From Acidilobaceae archaeon (GTDB taxonomy: Archaea; Thermoproteota; Thermoprotei_A; Sulfolobales; Acidilobaceae), in NCBI GenBank assembly GCA_027057815.1, contig JALURD010000227.1:540-8442 (forward strand): a DNA stretch of 7,903 bases, read 5' to 3'. Below the pieces are notes generated by a model. The model was not told the DNA's origin and made no database searches. It worked only from the letters and a program-made list of their open reading frames with translations. Below are positions 1-6,325 of this stretch, one piece after another. Both the position numbers and the translations under genes were made by a program. Positions within the stretch are counted from its first letter, which is position 1. Each line of letters starts with the position of its first letter.

Positions 1-2
1 CC

Positions 3-737
3 ATAGCAGCATTCATTAAGCCAACGGCGAAAATAGTCACCATAGAGGACACAGCCGAGGTAGTCCTCCCACACCCCAACTGGACGAGGGAACTAACCCG
101 CGATACAGGCAGGCCCGAGACTAGCGTAACAATGTTCGACTTGCTAAGAGCAGCCCTAAGGCAAAGGCCCAACTACATCATAGTAGGAGAGATTAGGGGG
201 GCCGAGGGCAACATAGCCTTCCAGGCAATGCAGACGGGACACCCAGTCATGGCCACATTCCACGCGGCAGACCTCACCAGACTCATACAGAGGCTCACTA
301 ACCCCCCTATCAACGTCCCCAAAACCAACATAGACAGCCTCAACATAGCCTGGTTCCAGAGCGCCGTCTACACTAAGACGGGCTTGCTGGCAAGGAGGGT
401 AATAGTAATAAACGAGATAATAGGATATGACCCGGCAACCGACGGTATCGCCGCGATACCAGTATTCACTTGGGACCCCGTGGAAGACAAGTTCATCTTC
501 GCAGGCCGGGGAGCGAGCTACCTGCTAGAGGAGAAGATAGCTACGATGAGAGGGATAACCAAGCGTGAAATAAGGGTTATCTACGACGAACTAGAACTGA
601 GAGCAGCTTACCTTAGAGAACTCGTCAATAGGAAAATCTTCGAGTACCCAAAGGTCTTCAAAGCCATAGTCACCGCAGACAGGCTAGGCGTGGAGGAGGC
701 TCTAAGGAAGCTGAGGAGTGGCTCCCTAACGTTTTAG
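3..737 (+). CDS. Type IV pilus/archaellum-type secretion ATPase, C-terminal part (5' partial)
   Basis: This is the C-terminal 244 residues of a GspE/ArlI-superfamily ATPase, the cytoplasmic hexameric motor that drives archaeal pilus or archaellum assembly. The frame is open to the left edge, so the ATG at 132 is internal and not the start; upstream of it the frame already encodes the Asp box (KIVTIEDTAEVVLPH). Further on are the Walker B region (YIIVGEIRGAE, about 145-185) and the His box (GHPVMATFHAAD, about 237-272), in the usual order. The Walker A loop and the N-terminal domain must lie outside the window. The C-terminal 100 residues are charged and helical, as in archaeal members. The platform gene starts 21 nt after the stop, so the two are almost surely co-transcribed. 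Known of the family: ATP hydrolysis powers filament subunit insertion. Which filament (adhesive pilus, UV-type pilus, archaellum) cannot be decided from this fragment. Confidence 0.93.
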   Translation: MAAFIKPTAKIVTIEDTAEVVLPHPNWTRELTRDTGRPETSVTMFDLLRAALRQRPNYIIVGEIRGAEGNIAFQAMQTGHPVMATFHAADLTRLIQRLTNPPINVPKTNIDSLNIAWFQSAVYTKTGLLARRVIVINEIIGYDPATDGIAAIPVFTWDPVEDKFIFAGRGASYLLEEKIATMRGITKREIRVIYDELELRAAYLRELVNRKIFEYPKVFKAIVTADRLGVEEALRKLRSGSLTF

Positions 738-748
738 CCTACCGTTTA

Positions 749-755
749 GAGGTGA
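749..755 (+). promoter_or_regulatory. Ribosome binding site of the pilus platform gene
   Basis: GAGGTGA matches the archaeal anti-Shine-Dalgarno end. It lies 3 nt before the TTG at 759 and 9 nt before the ATG at 765. The second spacing is more usual, so the ATG at 765 may be the true start; the product would then lose only two residues. Confidence 0.55.
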
Positions 756-758
756 AAA

Positions 759-2447
759 TTGAAGATGAAGAAAACGAGGCTTTCAACACTCATACTCCAA
801 TTATCTCCAACGCAATACCTTGCCATCGCCACGCTATTAATGGGAATAATCTTTTTAATGATATCAGTGAAAAACGCTAACTATAAACTACAAATCGCTA
901 GTATAATCATGATTGTTGCGAGCCTGCTGTTAGGATTCGTAAGGCCGCTTTTCAGGAAGTACCTTGCGGGTCCCAGGATAGACTTAGACTTGGTATATGC
1001 ATTACTTCACATGAGGGTTGTCGCCTCGGGCAAGCCCCCAGCTAGTAAGGTACTTGAATCAGTCTCGGACGAGCGATTATATAATACCTACTCTAAAATA
1101 TTCGCCAAAGCATATGTGCTTGCCAGAGAATGGGGCTATAACGTTTCAGAAGCACTCTCTTATATAGCCAAGAATATTGAAGAGAAAGCCTTTAGAGAAG
1201 TGGTACAGAGACTCGCAGCCACAATCAGGTTAGGGGCTGACCTGGAGAGATTCTTAGAAACCGAGTATAATACGCTCTTCCACGAGTATCAATACCATTA
1301 CCAGAGAGTTATAAATAATATGAGGGTAGTGCTTGGCGTATATGTCGCAACCATGGCAGCCCTAGTCTTCGCTCTATCGAGCTTCATACTTCTAGGGTTC
1401 TTCTTTGGCGGCGCGGGAAACATATTGATCCAAGCCTACATAGCCAGTATTGCCGTGGCACTAGGTTTGGGTGGAATAATAATAGTGATGCTGCCTAAGG
1501 AGTTCTTCGACGTTAAAGGGGGATCCGCCAGGGAGAACAAGTTAATCATGCTGATAGATCTATTGGCAGGGTTAGGGGTTGCCGCTAGCTTATTGGCGGC
1601 GGCACTCTATCTTCACGGTAAAGAGTTTACAGCCAAAAACTTGTCAATAGCAATAATGCTCACCGGTCTCCCCCTCATCCCAGCCGGAGTATTATCACTT
1701 ATACATGAATCAAGAGTTCAAGACGTCGACGTGTTCTTCCCTGTCTTCATAAGAAGCTTGGGGAGCTTCATCGCCACAATACCAAGCCTTAAGCAGGCAA
1801 TAAAGCAAGTCCTAAGAACGGACTTGGGACGGCTCACCAAACTTATCGAAAGGTTTCACGTTAGGCTTGAAAACGAAATTCCACCCCAAATCGCCTGGAA
1901 AAGGTTTTCCATAGAGAGTGGAAGCGAGTTAATAAGGAGGGGTTCTAAAATCTTCCAAGACGCAATAGAATATGGCGGTAACCCCGAACTAACAGGTATA
2001 CTTGTATCCGATCACAACAACGTACTCTTAAGTCTTAGAAGGCTTCGAGCCCAAGTATCATCGAACTTCACATCTACAGGTATAGTAATTCACGCCACGG
2101 TTGTAGCAATATCGGTGTTCATTCTGGGCTTAGTCTCATACTTCAATCAAGTAATATCAACACTCATGGGTAACTTAACGGCCACTGTCACCCAATATTT
2201 CTTCCTTGCACCAGTCAACATAGAATACATTAACAAAATAGTATACTTATTTATATTTTCACTCACAATAATAAATGCCTACCTTATAACAGTAGTCAGG
2301 CCATACAGCAAGCGTGCCTTCTGGTTCTACGCAGGAATACTTACAATAATAACCGGGGTATCCGCATACTTCAGTACATTAGCAGTAGAATACGTCCTTA
2401 AAACCATGGCTGGAGTAGAAATAGCACCCATACCTGGCGCTTCATAA
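759..2447 (+). CDS. Type IV pilus/archaellum platform membrane protein, FlaJ/TadC-like with two T2SSF domains
   Basis: A 562-residue polytopic membrane protein, the expected partner of the secretion ATPase just upstream. About nine hydrophobic segments are visible: near residues 19-37, 45-62, 189-214, 222-246, 262-284, 295-315, 438-462, 492-514 and 520-541. Two long hydrophilic helical stretches (about 70-188 and 320-437) each precede a membrane segment, which is the duplicated T2SSF layout known for archaeal FlaJ/TadC-like proteins; the length also fits that group. Family knowledge: this protein is the inner-membrane platform that binds the ATPase hexamer and on which the filament is built. 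The start is TTG at 759 or ATG at 765. Its codons look more AT-rich than those of the ATPase gene before it. It is the last gene of the visible operon and ends 56 nt from a convergent gene. Family assignment is by layout and context, so the exact filament type is open. Confidence 0.85.
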   Translation: MKMKKTRLSTLILQLSPTQYLAIATLLMGIIFLMISVKNANYKLQIASIIMIVASLLLGFVRPLFRKYLAGPRIDLDLVYALLHMRVVASGKPPASKVLESVSDERLYNTYSKIFAKAYVLAREWGYNVSEALSYIAKNIEEKAFREVVQRLAATIRLGADLERFLETEYNTLFHEYQYHYQRVINNMRVVLGVYVATMAALVFALSSFILLGFFFGGAGNILIQAYIASIAVALGLGGIIIVMLPKEFFDVKGGSARENKLIMLIDLLAGLGVAASLLAAALYLHGKEFTAKNLSIAIMLTGLPLIPAGVLSLIHESRVQDVDVFFPVFIRSLGSFIATIPSLKQAIKQVLRTDLGRLTKLIERFHVRLENEIPPQIAWKRFSIESGSELIRRGSKIFQDAIEYGGNPELTGILVSDHNNVLLSLRRLRAQVSSNFTSTGIVIHATVVAISVFILGLVSYFNQVISTLMGNLTATVTQYFFLAPVNIEYINKIVYLFIFSLTIINAYLITVVRPYSKRAFWFYAGILTIITGVSAYFSTLAVEYVLKTMAGVEIAPIPGAS

Positions 2448-2503
2448 AAGTTTATACCGCATATTGTGCAAAATCAGGAATTAGTTTAATTACACTACTA
2501 TCA
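2448..2503. other. Short convergent intergenic region, probable T-rich termination zone for both strands
   Basis: These 56 AT-rich bases separate the end of the pilus operon from the end of the minus-strand regulator gene. Short T-rich runs occur on both strands (for example AGTTTAATTA on plus and CTTTTAT on minus), which suits archaeal termination, but no stable hairpin is seen. Termination here is inferred from the convergent arrangement. Confidence 0.35.
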
Positions 2504-3415
2504 CTACCTCTTCCACACAGTCAGTTTGCGGGCAACACGAGCAAGTTTTCTACTTGCATCCTGCCTAATCAGATCAATAATTATACTTGCGCTTTTGAGA
2601 GGCTGCAGTGGATAATCAGGTGCCAAATAAACTTTATTTATAATATTACTATATTCATCTAATATCTCAATCAGCTTTCTTGGAGTCACAACACCGACCA
2701 TTAAATGTGTGAAGTCCTTTATGCTTTCCATAATGACGACACTCGAGTCGCCTATGAAGGCGTTAACGAGAGGTCTTGGAGGTGCTCTTTCAAGCTCGAC
2801 TATTACTCCTAAAAGATTCAATCTCCTGCTAGGCTTCCAGTATATTATTGGGCCTAGCAGTAATCCTTTACTTTTAGCGTTTCTAACAAGGCCAACTACT
2901 GACTGCCAACTCATTCCTAGCTTCTTTGACGCATCCTTTATTCCGAGGAAGTTCGCGCTAACCTCTTTTATTACCTCCATTTCCTCCCGTGTAATTCTGA
3001 AGTGACGGTATCTCCTTGCCTCAAAAACTTGCCCCGTAGGGCATACTAGGACTCTTACTATAAACGGGCCTATGAATTCTAATCCAATCATTCTTAGCAA
3101 GTCATCCAGAATAACGGATGTTTTGGCTTCAGCGTATACCAATGAAGCTTTCAGCATAGATGACGGGTCTACCGCATAGACCGTGCTGGCAAGATCGTTT
3201 AAGGCTCCCTTAATAAGAAACGCATTATACCCCAAAGCCTGCAAGTCTGGCATTAACCGAACCTCAAAACCTTCTTCTCTGAGCTGTCTCAGGATTTTAT
3301 AAAATGTCGGCTTGGATACCCCCAAGAGATCAGGGAGGCTAGACAAACTTATACCTATCTCCCATGACTTGCAAATAACTCTGGCAACTTTACCTGGGGA
3401 AATGTTAACTCTCAC
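2504..3415 (-). CDS. DNA-binding transcriptional regulator with two helix-turn-helix halves
   Basis: A soluble 303-residue protein with two helix-turn-helix segments: about residues 20-52 (LPDLLGVSKPTFYKILRQL) and about 155-188 (DASKKLGMSWQSVVGLV). Each is followed by a region that begins with an LG-containing strand (DLQALGYNAFLIKG at 57-70; RRLNLLGVIVELERA at 197-211) and then alternating strands and helices. This recalls the Lrp/AsnC order of wHTH followed by a ligand-sensing domain, present here twice; this family link is my inference. The C-terminal tail (about 275-303) is basic. The start is GTG at 3413-3415, chosen because GGTGAT lies 5 nt upstream. It is downstream of the vWA gene on the same strand, but a 156-nt gap suggests its own promoter. 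Targets are unknown; the convergent pilus operon and the vWA gene are the obvious candidates, without direct evidence. Confidence 0.75.
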   Translation of the reverse strand: MRVNISPGKVARVICKSWEIGISLSSLPDLLGVSKPTFYKILRQLREEGFEVRLMPDLQALGYNAFLIKGALNDLASTVYAVDPSSMLKASLVYAEAKTSVILDDLLRMIGLEFIGPFIVRVLVCPTGQVFEARRYRHFRITREEMEVIKEVSANFLGIKDASKKLGMSWQSVVGLVRNAKSKGLLLGPIIYWKPSRRLNLLGVIVELERAPPRPLVNAFIGDSSVVIMESIKDFTHLMVGVVTPRKLIEILDEYSNIINKVYLAPDYPLQPLKSASIIIDLIRQDASRKLARVARKLTVWKR

Positions 3416-3571
3416 AATTTATCACCAACACTACGTCATGCATTACTACCTGCTTCCACGAATGCTATTACTCATCCAGTGCTGCCGTACTCATTGTATG
3501 GAACAATAGTTGCTTAAGTTACAGTGTTCAAGGAGGGGTCCCGACGTGTAGCGTAAGATTTAAAGGGGGCT
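3416..3571. other. Intergenic region between vWA gene and regulator
   Basis: This 156-nt gap holds the regulator's ribosome site, a short dyad ATTGT (3493-3497) / ACAAT (3503-3507) with 5-nt spacer, and a small TAAAG/CTTTA stem near 3561-3574 beside the vWA stop. No tRNA, conserved small gene or clear TATA box was seen. The regulator's promoter is presumed to lie here. Confidence 0.35.
3421..3426 (-). promoter_or_regulatory. Ribosome binding site deciding the GTG start of the regulator
   Basis: On the minus strand GGTGAT complements the archaeal 16S rRNA tail (AUCACC). It sits 5 nt before the GTG at 3415, which supports that start over later in-frame codons. Confidence 0.6.
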
Positions 3572-4507
3572 TTAATCCGGTTTTTCGATCTTTCTGTAAA
3601 TAGGCTTGAACTTTACCTCCACAAATCTTTGAGACGTTTCTTTCTCTACGATCTCGTGATCTACGAGTCTTAACGTAGTAACCGTTAAAGGCAAAACTAT
3701 GTCCTCGCCGCACTCTAAAAGGTTCGACTCGACGGCTATTGCTATTGTCCTGCTGGATAATGCAGAATCTAGTACATCAATTTCGATCCATTCACCGTTC
3801 TTTTTATGATAATCATGATCGAACACTTTGACGTTAGCCCATGCAGGTATGCCTATGGCAATTTTATTTGGTATGGCATCTGCCAGTCCTGCATATAACG
3901 CTATAAAGGCTGCATCTCGGGCTTCGGGAACTAGAACTTTGTATACGAACCCGCCAAGTGCTTCTACTATCTTTTTAGCTAGCTCTTGATTTGCATCCTC
4001 GCCTAATAATGTGACCACTACTCTTCTTTCATTTATGCTCTTTGGTCTCGGCTCTTTTGAAAGGCGGGCCAGAATGCCTTCAGGACTCTTAGGGCCTACG
4101 CTGGGCCTGCCATCTGTAATCAATATTACTCCTGTGTTTTTGCCTTCAGAGTATGCTATATTGAAGGCTTCAGCGAGATTAGTGCCAACACAAGTCTTAA
4201 CGGATTCGAGAAGCTCCAGAGCCTCCTCTGGACGTCCAGAGCCCAGTTCATGTAGTCTTCCACAAAAAGCACTTACATGTACTTTGCCTACATTCAACGA
4301 TTCTGCTAAACGGATTAGACGTTCTCCAAGCCTCTTAGCTACATACAGCTTTCGTCCATTCATAGATGGACTTGAATCTAGAATTAGTACTAGCTTATCA
4401 ATCGGGCCCTGGATAGGCTTAACCCTGAAAACCAAGACGTTATTTATACATTTACTGAGTGATATATTCATAACGTCAAGCACGTTTTCCCTTGAACCCC
4501 TCTCCAT
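3572..4507 (-). CDS. von Willebrand factor A domain protein with intact MIDAS
   Basis: A 311-residue protein without signal peptide or membrane segment, so probably cytoplasmic. Residues about 36-205 form a vWA fold with a complete metal-ion-dependent adhesion site: DSSPS at 44-48 (DxSxS), threonine 109 in VGTN, and aspartate 132 in LITDG. Such sites bind Mg2+ or another divalent ion and mediate protein-protein contacts. Residues about 215-305 are strand-rich and form a second, beta-type domain that I cannot name. In archaea and bacteria vWA proteins often work with MoxR-type AAA+ ATPases, but none is encoded in this window. The ATG at 4507 has AAGGAGG only 2 nt upstream, which is tight; GTG at codon 9 or ATG at codon 13 are alternatives, and the vWA domain is complete in either case. 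Cysteines 20, 82, 106 and 266 are present. Partner and role are unknown. Confidence 0.82.
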   Translation of the reverse strand: MERGSRENVLDVMNISLSKCINNVLVFRVKPIQGPIDKLVLILDSSPSMNGRKLYVAKRLGERLIRLAESLNVGKVHVSAFCGRLHELGSGRPEEALELLESVKTCVGTNLAEAFNIAYSEGKNTGVILITDGRPSVGPKSPEGILARLSKEPRPKSINERRVVVTLLGEDANQELAKKIVEALGGFVYKVLVPEARDAAFIALYAGLADAIPNKIAIGIPAWANVKVFDHDYHKKNGEWIEIDVLDSALSSRTIAIAVESNLLECGEDIVLPLTVTTLRLVDHEIVEKETSQRFVEVKFKPIYRKIEKPD

Positions 4508-4514
4508 GGCCTCC
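4508..4514 (-). promoter_or_regulatory. Shine-Dalgarno immediately before the vWA gene
   Basis: The minus strand reads AAGGAGG, then two bases, then the ATG at 4507. The motif is strong but the spacing is unusually short, so initiation at the GTG of codon 9 is possible. Confidence 0.45.
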
Positions 4515-4551
4515 TTGACACCCTAGTCAATCGATTACGAAGTCGTAGTGC

Positions 4552-4573
4552 ACCAGTTAAACGAGCCACTGGT
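4552..4573. repeat. Perfect 6-bp dyad in the vWA gene upstream region
   Basis: ACCAGT (4552-4557) and ACTGGT (4568-4573) are perfect inverted arms around a 10-base spacer that contains TTTAAC on the minus strand, a possible TATA-like element. It lies 45-66 nt upstream of the vWA start and just past the end of the glycosyltransferase-like gene. It could be an operator or a weak terminator hairpin; arms this short can arise by chance. Confidence 0.35.
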
Positions 4574-4577
4574 AAAG

Positions 4578-5534
4578 TTAATAAGGTTTAGTTAACGTTC
4601 TAAAGTGTGTTCGTTCATTAGTGTTGAATACTAGATCGCACGGGTGACGTGGCGGTCCATATTTGAGTCTTGCGAGTAACAGTCTCAACTTATCCGTAGG
4701 CATAGAGTTGGTTGTGGAGTTATGGAGCCCTCTAATTCTCAGCAATCCCGTTACAATACGCGTAACAGTGTAAGAGGCCAATCCTGCTATGAATGATGCT
4801 ATCGGTCTAAGCGTGCTCTTTAATGACTCCCTAGCGGGGGGGTTGCACTCCTCTAGGATACCGAGCCTATAAGCTTCGTAAATGGATTCGGCGGGCTTCC
4901 CTGAAGTATGTCCTTTCAATAAGACTGCTCCTTTTCGAATTATTTCTACGCGCCAACCCCTGCATCTAAGCCACCAGGTAACCCATGCATCGATGTAGTG
5001 TCTCACATGGCCTGGGATCCATAGGTCTGTGATTGCCTTCCTCCTTAGGATGACATCATCGAGGCCCCCTAGGCACTCGAACCTCCTCAATTTACCCTGA
5101 AGACATGCAGCATCGCTGGGGCAGCCCGCGTCCAGCTCTCGTTTAGTCCAGACAACCCCCCATACCATGCCTGTGTCCTCTTTTTCTGCATGTGTTGAAG
5201 CCTCAACCCACCAGCCTGGACTAAGCTCCAGGAAACCCTTTACGAGTAGGAGCCACTCCTGATTATAATCGGTGAGAAAGCGTTTCAGAAGTGCTTGTAC
5301 TGCAGCCGACGCTGGGCCGCGTGTTTGCAGCTTATCCACTTCTATCCTGTACTCCCTAGCCCACCCCTTGACAAAGTAGTACACGCTCCCGTCCCCATTA
5401 TGCTCGACTAGAATCAACTCATTGTATGGAGCTTGAAGTGTTGACTTGAGAGTCTTACGTAGCATCTTCAAGGCATCACGGCTGAGTCTACCCTCGACAA
5501 TCAATGACCCAGTTATGCCCGACAAGATGGGCAC
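4578..5534 (-). CDS. Family 2 glycosyltransferase-like protein with substituted DxD motif
   Basis: A 318-residue protein that I read as a GT-A fold, family-2-like glycosyltransferase. The order of elements fits: an N-terminal helix and strand with a nucleotide-sugar-like loop (LKSTLQAPYNELILVEHNGDGS, split about 29-50), GPASAA at 73-78, WLLLVKGFLELSPGWW at 94-109, LRR near 163-165 and HYIDAWVTWWLRCRGW at 179-194, which resembles the acceptor/base region before a trailing Rxx-G segment. In the family the segment before ELSPGWW normally carries the metal-binding DxD (as in VDGD); here it is KGF (99-101), so the metal site is lost and the protein may be inactive, metal-independent or a binding subunit. 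A mildly hydrophobic stretch (about 244-264) might contact the membrane. The start is GTG at 5534; no strong ribosome site precedes it, and a TATA-like element about 37 nt upstream suggests a very short leader. Confidence 0.6.
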   Translation of the reverse strand: MPILSGITGSLIVEGRLSRDALKMLRKTLKSTLQAPYNELILVEHNGDGSVYYFVKGWAREYRIEVDKLQTRGPASAAVQALLKRFLTDYNQEWLLLVKGFLELSPGWWVEASTHAEKEDTGMVWGVVWTKRELDAGCPSDAACLQGKLRRFECLGGLDDVILRRKAITDLWIPGHVRHYIDAWVTWWLRCRGWRVEIIRKGAVLLKGHTSGKPAESIYEAYRLGILEECNPPARESLKSTLRPIASFIAGLASYTVTRIVTGLLRIRGLHNSTTNSMPTDKLRLLLARLKYGPPRHPCDLVFNTNERTHFRTLTKPY

Positions 5535-5565
5535 TCCCAGGCCCTACGCTGGAGGCTCTGGCAAT

Positions 5566-5575
5566 CGTTTTTAGG
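5566..5575 (-). promoter_or_regulatory. Candidate TATA box for the glycosyltransferase-like gene
   Basis: CCTAAAAACG on the minus strand is centred about 37 nt before the GTG start. With the archaeal TATA-to-start distance of about 26 nt this gives a leader of roughly 10 nt, consistent with the weak ribosome binding site. Motif reading only. Confidence 0.3.
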
Positions 5576-5647
5576 GGACTGTTGTGGGATCTATTTGACT
5601 GTTAACCCCTCAACAGCCGGCTAACCCTATTAAAGCTCCACAGATAC

Positions 5648-6178
5648 TCAACGTCTAATTCCATCCACAAGGGTCCTTATGACGGAGGCTGGATCCACCA
5701 CTTCTCCGGGGACTTCAACCCAGACTAGCAGGTCGCCCCTCGCCCATAGCGCGTGAACTTTGCCGGGACTATTGGAGTCGTACATTAAGTATACTCTAAC
5801 ACCGCTAACCTCTAGATCGTGGGCAGGAACGAAGGGTACGCGGCCCTGATACTCCATGATTTTATCCATCATTCTGTCAAGCAACTCGCCGGCTCTCGGA
5901 GTAATTGAAACCCAGACTCTCACGCCATCTGAGTACATTATTACTAAAGCGTCGCTGACATTTATCGCCCCCGGGTTCCAGTGAATACTTTTTACCATAG
6001 AAATAGCTTCCTCTCCACTGTAAACATTAGCTATTTCAGCTCCATCTGGTAACTTTTCAGGATAGTCTACACCGCTGGAGCTAGGCTTAGTATCATATGC
6101 CGGGAATCCAGCTACCACTACAAATAAAATAATGCCCAACGCTACCGAGGCAATAACTTGAACCGGCTTCACTCCCAA
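5648..6178 (-). CDS. Membrane-anchored extracytoplasmic protein of unknown function
   Basis: I do not recognise the family. The product is 176 residues: a short positively charged N-terminus, one hydrophobic segment (about 8-24) followed directly by a hydrophilic linker (AYDTKPSSSG, 27-36), and then a compact mixed alpha/beta domain. The arrangement suggests an uncleaved signal anchor with the domain outside the membrane. The domain has a regular alternation of strands (ALVIMYSDGVRVWVSI, 77-92; GVRVYLMYDS, 126-135; HALWARGDLLVWVEV, 142-156), which looks like a real folded domain. There is no cysteine, so it is not a lipoprotein. The longest frame starts at TTG 6178; GTG at 6172 is better spaced (8 nt) from GAGAGGG and gives a protein two residues shorter. 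It precedes the glycosyltransferase-like gene by 113 nt, with separate promoter sequence likely. Confidence 0.7.
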   Translation of the reverse strand: MGVKPVQVIASVALGIILFVVVAGFPAYDTKPSSSGVDYPEKLPDGAEIANVYSGEEAISMVKSIHWNPGAINVSDALVIMYSDGVRVWVSITPRAGELLDRMMDKIMEYQGRVPFVPAHDLEVSGVRVYLMYDSNSPGKVHALWARGDLLVWVEVPGEVVDPASVIRTLVDGIRR

Positions 6179-6325
6179 CGCCCTCTCAGGACTTCTTTAG
6201 GGCCTCCGCAACCTTATTATTGTCACGACGAATCAAGCAAGAACTAAATACAAGCATGCGCACGGTACCATAACGTTACTGCTAGAGCCGCTTCATTGGC
6301 TTAAGGCTCAATCGCTGACTGCCAT
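6179..6325. other. Intergenic region between aldo/keto reductase and membrane-anchored protein
   Basis: This 147-nt gap marks the change from the GC-rich right segment to the AT-richer left one. It holds the candidate TATA box of the membrane-anchored protein and a weak stem GAGCC (6285-6289) / GGCTC (6305-6309) downstream of the reductase stop. No RNA gene or coding frame is supported. Confidence 0.35.
6212..6222 (-). promoter_or_regulatory. Candidate TATA box for the membrane-anchored protein
   Basis: The minus strand reads an AT-only core, AATAATAA, about 38 nt upstream of the TTG start. It is the only AT-rich run at a suitable distance. Motif reading only. Confidence 0.28.

Noticed and set aside
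2449..2456. AGTTTATA as a plus-strand promoter
   Set aside because: The only sequence downstream is antisense to the regulator, so a promoter has nothing to drive; it is just AT-rich termination sequence.
2709..3005. Plus-strand open frame of 98 codons
   Set aside because: It lies wholly antisense to the regulator, has no ribosome site and reads as low-quality protein; a shadow frame.
3718..3732. GGTTCGACTC resembling a tRNA T-arm
   Set aside because: It lies in the vWA coding frame, with no acceptor stem, anticodon arm or CCA context around it.
4011..4526. Plus-strand open frame of 171 codons
   Set aside because: It is antisense to the vWA gene, whose MIDAS motifs prove the minus strand is coding; Ser/Leu-rich shadow.
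5599..5616. CTGTT/AACAG stem between the anchored protein and the GT-like gene
   Set aside because: Five-base arms with an 8-nt loop are expected by chance, and no T-run follows.
6285..6309. GAGCC/GGCTC stem as terminator of the aldo/keto reductase
   Set aside because: The stem has only 5 bp with a 15-nt loop and no T-tract on the minus strand after it.
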